Shown here: positions 1 to 6,546 of the stretch, piece by piece
Layout of the letters: the number at the start of each line of letters is the position of its first letter
How positions within the stretch are numbered: the stretch's first letter is position 1
NCBI GenBank assembly: GCA_030617085.1
Contig: JAUWWB010000042.1
Location: 1-8,153 of the forward strand
From: Candidatus Omnitrophota bacterium
Lineage (GTDB): Bacteria; Omnitrophota; Gorgyraeia; Tantalellales; Tantalellaceae
Direction: 5' to 3'
DNA: 8,153 bases
Notes under the pieces: model-generated
Database searches by the model: none
What the model was told of the DNA's origin: nothing
Seen by the model: the letters and a program-made list of their open reading frames with translations, nothing else
Translations under genes and position numbers: made by a program

Positions 1-86
1 ACGGACCCCCTCCCACGCGGACCGTCGTCAGCTTCGTCCCGCCGGCCTGCCTCCGGTAAGTCAAACCGTCGTCGCACTCATTCAAA
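1..86 (-). CDS. Possible 5' end of a further gene, cut by the window edge
   Basis: A frame open to the window edge begins at a TTG at 86-84, overlapping the stop of the upstream small gene. Its codons mostly end in G or C, like the confident genes here, and a GGTGGGG stretch lies just upstream, although very close to the TTG. The 28 visible residues end in TKLTTVRVGGGP, which loosely recalls the opening strand and glycine-rich turn of FeoA-type SH3-like proteins of ferrous iron transport. That resemblance is weak and is inference only. The ATG at 81-79 is in another frame and stops after six codons, and a GTG at 77 opens a frame with arginine-heavy, shadow-like composition. Too little is visible to name a product. 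Confidence 0.25.
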
Positions 87-386
87 TGCCCCACCTGAGC
101 CAGCACCGACTTTCCGCCTGAATCCTTCCACGAGGCGCGTCACTTCATCCATGACGCGCCGGGAAACGTCGTGGCCGTAATAGATTATCACACCCATCCG
201 TTCGTTCAGTTTTAGGCGTTCGGGAGGCAGGACAGGGATGTCGGTGGTGTTTTTGCCGGCGGCGTGTGACCATCTGCTGCCGCGCACCGCGGCCAGGTGG
301 ACTACGATGCCGTATTTTTCGCCGATGGTGTCCGAAAGTGCACGGAATTCGGCAATGGTGTCAGAAGTAAAGGTCTCTTTCCCCAT
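78..386 (-). CDS. Hypothetical protein, 102 aa, translationally coupled to hydG
   Basis: I do not recognise this protein. It is soluble-looking, has no cysteine, no signal peptide and no membrane segment. It appears to alternate helix and strand: a helical start, a strand around IVVHLAAV (27-34), a basic middle with RGSRWSH, a hydrophobic strand GVIIYYG (65-71), then an amphipathic helix (74-92) and a glycine-rich tail. The ATG at 386 is chosen over one at 401 because an AAAGGA Shine-Dalgarno sequence lies six bases before it; the 401 ATG has no such site. It overlaps the 3' end of hydG by 26 bases, so the two are probably co-translated, and a role in hydrogenase maturation or its regulation is inferred from position only. 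It does not resemble the short TM1266-type putative hydrogenase regulator as I remember it. The gene looks real: GC-rich third positions, a good ribosome binding site and operon placement. Confidence 0.7.
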   Translation of the reverse strand: MGKETFTSDTIAEFRALSDTIGEKYGIVVHLAAVRGSRWSHAAGKNTTDIPVLPPERLKLNERMGVIIYYGHDVSRRVMDEVTRLVEGFRRKVGAGSGGAFE

Positions 387-1857
387 TCTTGATCCTTTCA
401 TAATACTCGATAAGATGAGGATAGGTCTTCGGCATCTTCTGCCTTATCTCTTCTATTTCCGTTTCAATGACCTTTTCCCCCGCGCGCCGGGTCTCCGCCG
501 AAGCGAAATCGTCGAGCCATTCGCGGAAGGTCAGGATGGCGTTGAGTTTGCAGAACTTGCCTTCCTGCCCCGAACGCAGGAGGTCCATGATGCATTCACC
601 GGTCCTCCCGCACCTGTACCCCGCGGTGCAGAACGAGGTTATGTGCCCCATCTCCGCCAGTTCGCGTATTACCTCGTCGAGGCTCCGGGTATCGCCCAGC
701 AGGAACTGCTGCCTCTGGCCTTCCTGCTCGGAATACCTGTCGCTGTACGCGCCTATCCCGATCCGCGTCGAGGCGTCGGTCTGCGTGCACCCCAGGGAAA
801 TGGCCTCCCTTCTCATGCCGGGATTCTCCCGCGCCGTAAGTATGAGGCCCGTGTACGGCACCGCCAGGCGTATTACGGTTATCAATTTCTTGAAGTCGTC
901 GTCGCTTACCCTGTGCCGGGAGTTCCGCGTGAACGGGGTATTCGCCGCCGGCTCAAGCCGCGGAAAGGAAATCGTATGCGGGCCTATCCCGAACTTCTTC
1001 TCAAGCTCGCGGGCGTGGTACAAAAGCCCCATGACCTCGAACCTCCAGTCGTAAAGCCCGAAAAGGGCCCCGATCCCGAGGTCATCCACCCCCGCCTCAA
1101 GCGCCCTGTGCATGCAGTACAGACGCCACGCGTAATCGGATTTGAGCGTCCCTTCAGGGTGGACCATTTTATACGTGAGGTGATGATACGTCTCCTGGAA
1201 CACCTGGTAAGTGCCGATGCCCACCTCGCCGAGCATCTTCAGCTCTTCCATGGACATCGGGGCGGCGTTGACGTTGGCCCTGCGTATCTGGCCCCATCCG
1301 TTTCTCGTCTTTACTTTCACGGCGTAGATCGCCTTGAGGGTTTCCGCTATATATCGCGCGCCCGTTTCGGGATGCTCCCCGTAAACCACTATGAGGCGCT
1401 TGTGGCCGATCCTGCCCGCGAGGGCCTCGGTTTCCTTCCTCACTTCCTCCGGGGTGAGCGTCCTCCTCACGGCCTCATCGTTATCTTTCCTGAACGCGCA
1501 GTAAAGACAGTTGTTCACGCAGCGGTTTCCCATGTAAAGCGGCGCGAAAGTGACGATCCTGTTATCATAGACCTTGAGCTTCACTTCCAGGGCGGCCTTC
1601 CGCATCTCTCCCAGCAGGCCTTCATCCCGGACGTTCAGCAAGGCGGCTGTCTCGTCCGGATCGAGGGTCTCGATCGACAGCGATTTGGCGAGTATCTCCC
1701 TGATCCATTTGGGATCGGGATCCTTGCGCGAACGTAACTTTTCCTCTATCTGGGCCTCGGGTATAAAGTCCCTGCCCCCGTCCATGTATTTAGTGACCTG
1801 TTCGGGCTTTATCCTTTTCTTCACCCAGGCCGTCACTTCATCCGCTCTTGCATCCAT
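361..1857 (-). CDS. hydG: HydG, radical SAM tyrosine lyase for H-cluster assembly
   Basis: HydG cleaves L-tyrosine by radical SAM chemistry and turns the glycine-derived fragment into CO and cyanide, building the Fe(CO)2(CN) unit for the 2Fe subcluster of [FeFe]-hydrogenase. The 498-residue length is normal. The radical SAM motif CX3CX2C is at Cys113, Cys117 and Cys120 (CVNNCLYC), within a TIM-barrel region that also has the family stretch GIGALFGLYDWRFE (261-274). The C-terminal auxiliary-cluster region reads CTAGYRCGRTGEC (410-422) with a last cysteine at 436. The family pattern is CX2CX22C; the outer two cysteines are in register, but the middle position (413) is glycine, with a cysteine at 416 instead. 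The ATG at 1857 has AAGGA seven bases upstream and follows the hydF stop by 33 bases. HydG rather than ThiH is preferred because hydF and hydA adjoin it and because of the length and the C-terminal cysteines. Confidence 0.96.
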   Translation of the reverse strand: MDARADEVTAWVKKRIKPEQVTKYMDGGRDFIPEAQIEEKLRSRKDPDPKWIREILAKSLSIETLDPDETAALLNVRDEGLLGEMRKAALEVKLKVYDNRIVTFAPLYMGNRCVNNCLYCAFRKDNDEAVRRTLTPEEVRKETEALAGRIGHKRLIVVYGEHPETGARYIAETLKAIYAVKVKTRNGWGQIRRANVNAAPMSMEELKMLGEVGIGTYQVFQETYHHLTYKMVHPEGTLKSDYAWRLYCMHRALEAGVDDLGIGALFGLYDWRFEVMGLLYHARELEKKFGIGPHTISFPRLEPAANTPFTRNSRHRVSDDDFKKLITVIRLAVPYTGLILTARENPGMRREAISLGCTQTDASTRIGIGAYSDRYSEQEGQRQQFLLGDTRSLDEVIRELAEMGHITSFCTAGYRCGRTGECIMDLLRSGQEGKFCKLNAILTFREWLDDFASAETRRAGEKVIETEIEEIRQKMPKTYPHLIEYYERIKNGERDLYF

Positions 1858-1890
1858 GCTCCATTCCTTTCGTTAGCGCATTTTCTCTCG

Positions 1891-3141
1891 CTAAACCGTC
1901 ACAGCTTTCGCCTCGCGATACGCGTCCAGGGCATCCGGGAAAGGCGAGAGGACCCTTTCCAGCACGCCCTGCAAAAAGGAGATGCACACGCCGTAATTCG
2001 TCACGGCGACGCCGTCCCTTTTTGCCTTCTGGTACCTGAAAAGCGTCTCGCGCCTCGTTATCATGCACCCCCCGCAGTGTATCACGAGTTTATAACCACT
2101 AAGGTCCCCGGGATAATCTCTTCCGGCGCATACGTCTATATCAAGCTCACCGCCGACATGCTGCCGCAGCCAGCCCGGCATCTTTACCCTGCCTATATCA
2201 TCTTCGATAGGGTGGTGGCTGCAGGACTCGGCTATAAGCACCTTGTCACCGGGCTTCAAAGTATCGATGACAGCGGCGGATCTGGCCGCTTCGACAAGGT
2301 TCCCCCTGTTGCGCGCGAAGAGGATAGAAAACGTAGTGCACTTGATATCCCCGGGGGTCTCTTTCACCATTTTTAACACGACCTGCGAATCACAGACGAC
2401 GATATCGGGCCGCTTTTTCAGGTTATCAAGGAGAAGCGCATATCCGTTCTCTTTTACGACAAGCGCCGCCGCGTCGTTATCAAGGGCATCCCGTATGGTC
2501 TGCACCTGCGGGAGTATGATCCTCCCTTTCGGCGCCTCCATGTCTATAGGCACGATCAATAGAGCCGTACCCTTTTGGGAAACAAGGTCCCCTATAAGAG
2601 GCGGTGGCTTCAGAAAATCCGGAGGACAGACTTCTATGAGGTATTGCTTCAAAGGATTGACATAGTTGTTTCTTCCATTCAGATCGGTACTGGAGCAAAG
2701 TATGAATCTCTCGGTCTTACTTCTTATTTTATCGACAAATTCATCTCGCACCCTCGCCAGGTCGGTCTTATTTACGACGATAATAAACGGCGTATTCCTC
2801 GACCGGGCCTCTTCTACGATACCGTCCTCGTACTCGTTCCACACGTTGGGTTCAACGACCAGCACTATGACGTCAGAACGGTCAAAGATCTTCTTTGTCT
2901 TTCTTATTCTCAATTCCGAAAGCGTTGACACATCGTCAAGCCCCGCCGTATCCAGAAAAACAACAGGCCCGACAGGCAATAACTCCATGGTCTTCTCTAC
3001 CACATCGGTAGTGGTCCCCGGCACGGGAGAGGTGATAGCGACATCCTGCCCCGTCACCAGGTTCAAAAAACTCGATTTCCCCACATTCATCCTGCCGAAA
3101 AGGCCTATCTGCAGCCGTAAAGATTTAGGCGCTTTTTTCAT
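1891..3141 (-). CDS. hydF: HydF, GTPase scaffold for H-cluster maturation
   Basis: HydF is the GTP-hydrolysing scaffold on which the 2Fe subcluster is completed before transfer to apo-HydA. The protein is 416 residues with this start, the usual size. The N-terminal Era/TrmE-like GTPase domain has the P-loop GRMNVGKS (15-22), GTTTD (42-46), DTAG (64-67) and NKTD (124-127). The C-terminal cluster domain has the family motif CXH...HCXXC: Cys307-Ser-His309, then His355-Cys356-Gly-Gly-Cys359. The start at 3141 (MKKAPKSLRLQIGLFGR) fits the normal HydF beginning and has GGAG four bases upstream. The frame stays open to 3393, but that extension only translates a palindromic repeat and the hydA terminator. 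The gene is separated from hydA by 265 bases and runs into hydG after 33 bases. No convincing promoter of its own is seen in the gap. Confidence 0.96.
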   Translation of the reverse strand: MKKAPKSLRLQIGLFGRMNVGKSSFLNLVTGQDVAITSPVPGTTTDVVEKTMELLPVGPVVFLDTAGLDDVSTLSELRIRKTKKIFDRSDVIVLVVEPNVWNEYEDGIVEEARSRNTPFIIVVNKTDLARVRDEFVDKIRSKTERFILCSSTDLNGRNNYVNPLKQYLIEVCPPDFLKPPPLIGDLVSQKGTALLIVPIDMEAPKGRIILPQVQTIRDALDNDAAALVVKENGYALLLDNLKKRPDIVVCDSQVVLKMVKETPGDIKCTTFSILFARNRGNLVEAARSAAVIDTLKPGDKVLIAESCSHHPIEDDIGRVKMPGWLRQHVGGELDIDVCAGRDYPGDLSGYKLVIHCGGCMITRRETLFRYQKAKRDGVAVTNYGVCISFLQGVLERVLSPFPDALDAYREAKAVTV

Positions 3142-3157
3142 AATTCTCCCCCCCCAT

Positions 3158-3281
3158 GTCATTCTGAGCGAAGCCGAAGGCGAAGCGAAGAATCTCCCCC
3201 GTGCGCCACCCCCGAAACGACACCACGTATGAGATTCTTCGGCCCCTATCCTTCTGGCGCGCGCATGGGCCTCAGAATGAC
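3158..3281. repeat. Palindromic dispersed element between hydA and hydF
   Basis: The ends are perfect inverted copies of 11 bp: GTCATTCTGAG at 3158-3168 and CTCAGAATGAC at 3271-3281. A second perfect inverted pair of 10 bp lies inside, GAAGAATCTC (3187-3196) and GAGATTCTTC (3231-3240). The stretches between these pairs are unequal (18 and 30 bases) and match poorly. A related half element is present at 7252-7280. The sequence style (GTCATTCTGAGCGAAG...GAAGAATCTC) is, from memory, that of small palindromic intergenic repeats scattered through many bacterial genomes and often mistranslated in predicted proteins. It codes for no transposase. If transcribed from a promoter upstream it would fold into a long hairpin just before the hydF ribosome binding site. 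Confidence 0.8.
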
Positions 3282-3324
3282 AGAAGCGGGGAAGCCTTCC
3301 CCTTCTACCCATGCATTCTCCAAT

Positions 3325-3370
3325 AGAAAACCCCGGGCTTACCGTTCCAGCATGCGGTAAGGCCGGGGTT
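3325..3370 (-). terminator. Intrinsic terminator after hydA
   Basis: On the minus strand AACCCCGGCCTTACCG (3370-3355) pairs with CGGTAAGCCCGGGGTT (3344-3329) over 16 positions with one C-C mismatch and a 10-base loop. The stem is followed by a short T-rich tail (TTTTCT when the last stem bases are included). It starts 37 bases beyond the hydA stop codon. The stem is strong but the T-tract is short, so some read-through into hydF is likely. On the plus strand there is no comparable T-run. Confidence 0.75.
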
Positions 3371-3406
3371 CTCTTCTGGCTGATCCGTTCCAAACGCCTT
3401 AACGCG

Positions 3407-5332
3407 TTATTTTTTCTTTTTGCGCGCGGCGGTTTTCTTCCTGGCCTTTGGCTGCTTTCCTATCCACTTGCCGCGCTCTAAGTAGGATGTATGCAGCAGC
3501 TTGTGGCTCAAATGGCCGCACGGACCCTCTGTCAGAAAATCTCTGTAGATCTCTTTGATGATCGGGTTCTCATGGGATTTTCTGATGGGAAGGCCCTCGT
3601 CTTCCTCGTAGATCGCCCGGGCGCGCGCTTCCCGTATCTCGGGGCTGGTCGGGATGGGCTGGCCGCCGCCGCCCAGGCAGCCGCCGGGACATGCCATTAT
3701 CTCTATGAAGTGATAGTCATCGATCTCGCCTCTCGAGAGCATTTCCATGACCTTCTTGGCGTTGGCCGTCCCGTGGGCCACCATCACCTTAAGCGTAGCT
3801 CCTTCCAGGAACTTCCACGCATCGACCGCTTTTTTAATGGGTAGCTCCGCCGTTCTTATGCCTTCCATGCCGCGGACGGGAGTGACTCGCAGGTTCTCAA
3901 ACGGGACTTCTTCCCCCGTCACGAGCTCATAAGCGGTCCTTATCGCCGCTTCCATTACGCCGCCCGTGGCGCCGAAGACAAGCGCGGCCCCGGACCCGAT
4001 GCCAAGCGGGTCATCGAAATCGGATTCGGGCAGGTTCGGAAGGTCCAGTCCGGATTCCCTTATCATGCCGGCTATCTCTCTCGTGGTAAGGGCGTGATCC
4101 ACATCCTTGTACCCTGAATCATCCATCTCCGGGCGCTCGCACTCGAACTTTTTCGCCGAGCATGGCATGAGCGACACGCTTACGATGTCATTCGGGTCGA
4201 TGTTGTTCCTCCGGGCGTACCAGGTCTTGACGACGGCCCCGAACATCTGCTGGGGGCTTTTCGCCGTCGAAAGGTGATCAAGCTTCTCGGGATAGAAATG
4301 TTCAACAAACTTCACCCATCCCGGAGAACACGAAGTGAACATGGGTAATTTGGTATTTTTGTCCCCGTCCACAAGCACCTTCTTGAGCCGTAAAAGAAGC
4401 TCCGTCCCCTCTTCCATTATGGTAAGGTCGGCCGTGAAGTTCGTGTCGAAGACCTTGTCGAAGCCGACTCTTCTCAGTGCGGTATTCATCTTTTTGGTAA
4501 CGCTTGTCCCCGGTGGAAGCCCGAACTCCTCGCCCATGGCGGCCCTCGGGCTCGGGGCGGTCTGTATGATCACGTGCTTTGTCGGGTCATCTATCGCCTT
4601 CCATACGCCTTCCGCCGGATCCTTCGCCTTAAGCGCCCCTGTCGGACACCTGTTGATACACTGGCCGCAGTTTATACATATGACGTCGTGCAGCGGCTTA
4701 TCCAGATATGTTGCCACCTTCGTACTGGACCCCCTGTTAATCGCCTCGAGCACCCCCACTTCCTGAAGGTCAATACAGGTCCTCACGCAGCGCCGGCAAA
4801 GCACGCATTTGTCCATGTCGCGTTCGACGGCATAGCTCGAAATGTCGTCCTCAAAACGCGGCTTGTCGAGGTGCCCGAACTTATAAGTCCTGACCCCGTA
4901 CTCTTTCGCCAGCGCCTGGAGCTCGCAGTTGTTGTTCCGGGCGCACGAATAGCACTCCCCGTAATGATTCCTGAGAAGGAGATAAAGTATGTTTTTCCTC
5001 GCGCGCCGGACGCGGGGAGAGTATGTCGTTACGTTTATGGGCCTTGTGATGGGATAAGCACATGACGCCTGGAGATTCTTTTCCCCTTCCACCTCGACCA
5101 CGCAGACGCGGCAGACGCCGGCGAGGCACAGATCGGGATGGTAACATAGCGACGGTATCTTGATATTGACCTTCTCGGCGGCCTCGAGTATGGTCGTCCC
5201 CATGGGCACCTTGACCTCGATGTCGTCGATAACGACATCTACCATGGCCTTCTTTTCTACTTCTTCGATCCGCTGCGCCCTCTGGCTTATCGGCGCTCTT
5301 GATGTGCTCTGTGCGAAAGGTTCCTTAGCCAT
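3407..5332 (-). CDS. hydA: [FeFe]-hydrogenase catalytic subunit HydA (HndD-like)
   Basis: This is the H2-forming or H2-oxidising subunit of a cytoplasmic NAD-linked hydrogenase, 641 residues. From the N terminus: a [2Fe-2S] domain (Cys63, 74, 77, 91), a His-ligated [4Fe-4S] motif HX3CX2CX5C (His123, Cys127, 130, 136), two [4Fe-4S] ferredoxin motifs (Cys176/179/182/186 and Cys219/222/225/229), then the H-cluster domain. H-cluster motifs are L1 TSCSPGW (333-339), L2 MPCSAKKFE (Cys391) and L3 EIMACPGGCLGGGGQP (Cys548, Cys552). L1 is unusual: the standard form is TSCCPGW. There is no C-terminal [2Fe-2S] domain as in Thermotoga HydA; the protein ends in a lysine-rich tail. The ATG at 5332 overlaps the hydB stop by eight bases (ATGGCTAA) and has AGGAGAGGG about six bases upstream. 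An internal ATG at 5245 matches where many relatives begin but has a poorer site, so about 29 extra N-terminal residues are likely real. It belongs to the HndD/HydA group of multimeric enzymes. Confidence 0.96.
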   Translation of the reverse strand: MAKEPFAQSTSRAPISQRAQRIEEVEKKAMVDVVIDDIEVKVPMGTTILEAAEKVNIKIPSLCYHPDLCLAGVCRVCVVEVEGEKNLQASCAYPITRPINVTTYSPRVRRARKNILYLLLRNHYGECYSCARNNNCELQALAKEYGVRTYKFGHLDKPRFEDDISSYAVERDMDKCVLCRRCVRTCIDLQEVGVLEAINRGSSTKVATYLDKPLHDVICINCGQCINRCPTGALKAKDPAEGVWKAIDDPTKHVIIQTAPSPRAAMGEEFGLPPGTSVTKKMNTALRRVGFDKVFDTNFTADLTIMEEGTELLLRLKKVLVDGDKNTKLPMFTSCSPGWVKFVEHFYPEKLDHLSTAKSPQQMFGAVVKTWYARRNNIDPNDIVSVSLMPCSAKKFECERPEMDDSGYKDVDHALTTREIAGMIRESGLDLPNLPESDFDDPLGIGSGAALVFGATGGVMEAAIRTAYELVTGEEVPFENLRVTPVRGMEGIRTAELPIKKAVDAWKFLEGATLKVMVAHGTANAKKVMEMLSRGEIDDYHFIEIMACPGGCLGGGGQPIPTSPEIREARARAIYEEDEGLPIRKSHENPIIKEIYRDFLTEGPCGHLSHKLLHTSYLERGKWIGKQPKARKKTAARKKKK

Positions 5333-6530
5333 GAAATGCCCTCTCCTCTTTTATTTTTTTTGACAGCTTATAATCACCCTTGAAACCGTTTATTATCGAG
5401 ACGAGCGCGTTGGGGGCGGACTGGCCCAGGCCGCATTTGGAAGCGCACTGCATGGACTCCGCCAGCGACAGCAGGTCGTCCAGGTACCCCTTCGTGCATT
5501 CGCCCCTTTTCAGCGTCCTCACGCCTTCAAGCAGGACGGGCACTCCTTCCCTGCACGGCGTGCACTGGCCGCAGGATTCCTCGTCAAAAAACCGCAAAAA
5601 GTTTTCCGCGGCGTCAAGCATGTTCCTTTCCCTGCCGAAGATCATTACGGACCCTCCCGTGGAAAGGTCCTCGAACGATATCTTCCTGCCAAACTCCTTT
5701 TTCGGCACGCAGCAGCCGGACGCCCCTCCGACCTGGACGGCCCTGGCGCCGGCGGCACCTGTCATTTTGAGGATCTCTTTTACCGTGATGCCGAAGGGAA
5801 CCTCATAGACCCCGGGCTTTTCGCAGTCACCGGAGACGCTGAGAAGTTTCGAGCCGGAAGATCCTTCCGTCCCGAAAGTTTTAAACCAGCCGGGGCCTTT
5901 GGCGATAATATGCGGGACTGCCGTCATCGTCTCAACGTTGTTCACGGCAGTGGGGTATCCCAGAAACCCCGTATTCACCGGAAAGGGAGGCCTGTTCCTT
6001 GGTTCCCCCCTGTTGCCTTCAAGCGACTCTATCAGCGCCGTCTCTTCCCCGCAGACATACGCGCCGGAACCGAGCCTTATCTCGATATCAAAATCAAATC
6101 CATCGGCTCCCATTATCTTCTTGCCGAGAGCGCCGCCGGTTCTCATCTCTGACAGCTTTTTCTCGAGCATGGGCACCATGCTCCTGTATTCTCCCCTCAG
6201 GTAAAGAAACCCGCAATCCGCCCCGACAGCGAAGCCAGCTATTGCCATGCCCTCGAATATGAGGCCCGGATATTCTTCCAAAAGCACCTTGTCCTTGAAA
6301 GTGCCGGGTTCGCCTTCGTCCGCGTTGCAGACAACAAATTTTCTTTCTGCTTCGGCGATTACCGCGAAGCTCCACTTCAGGCCGGTCGGGAAGCCCGCTC
6401 CGCCTCTCCCCTTCAGGTTCGAATCCTTCACTTCGTCAAGAACCGCGCCCGACCCCATTTCAATAGCTTTTTTAATACCGGCATACGGCTCTATTTCACT
6501 GAAAATCACCGGACCCTGTCTCATCGGCAT
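5325..6530 (-). CDS. hydB: HydB, compact NuoF-like diaphorase subunit
   Basis: This is the flavin subunit that exchanges hydride with NAD(H) and passes electrons on to HydA. At 401 residues it matches the bare NuoF core. The FMN/NADH site includes GRGGAGFPTGLKW (41-53), NADEGEPGTFKD (69-80) and GSGAYVCGEETALIESLEG (154-172). The [4Fe-4S] site is ESCGQCTPCREG (Cys320, 323, 326) plus Cys366 in CGLGQSAPN, all in normal spacing. The N-terminal thioredoxin-like [2Fe-2S] domain and the C-terminal two-[4Fe-4S] ferredoxin domain of bifurcating HydB/HndC proteins are both absent, and no reading frame nearby supplies them. The ATG at 6530 has AAGGAG at the ideal seven-base distance and starts 16 bases after the hydC stop. 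The gene ends by overlapping hydA, so the two are translationally coupled. NuoF of complex I is unlikely because a hydrogenase follows and no other nuo genes are present. Confidence 0.94.
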   Translation of the reverse strand: MPMRQGPVIFSEIEPYAGIKKAIEMGSGAVLDEVKDSNLKGRGGAGFPTGLKWSFAVIAEAERKFVVCNADEGEPGTFKDKVLLEEYPGLIFEGMAIAGFAVGADCGFLYLRGEYRSMVPMLEKKLSEMRTGGALGKKIMGADGFDFDIEIRLGSGAYVCGEETALIESLEGNRGEPRNRPPFPVNTGFLGYPTAVNNVETMTAVPHIIAKGPGWFKTFGTEGSSGSKLLSVSGDCEKPGVYEVPFGITVKEILKMTGAAGARAVQVGGASGCCVPKKEFGRKISFEDLSTGGSVMIFGRERNMLDAAENFLRFFDEESCGQCTPCREGVPVLLEGVRTLKRGECTKGYLDDLLSLAESMQCASKCGLGQSAPNALVSIINGFKGDYKLSKKIKEERAFHG

Positions 6531-6546
6531 GATCTCACTCCTTATC

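Noticed and set aside
238..1737. A 499-codon open frame on the plus strand
   Set aside because: It lies opposite hydG and reads as arginine- and proline-rich shadow sequence with no motif; its length comes from the GC-rich third positions of hydG.
3142..3393. An N-terminal extension of HydF of about 84 residues
   Set aside because: It only translates the palindromic repeat and the hydA terminator; a normal HydF start with a ribosome binding site is at 3141.
5160..5245. A shorter HydA starting at the ATG at 5245
   Set aside because: It fits family length, but its ribosome binding site is poorer than that of the ATG at 5332, which also overlaps hydB in a typical coupled arrangement. It remains possible.
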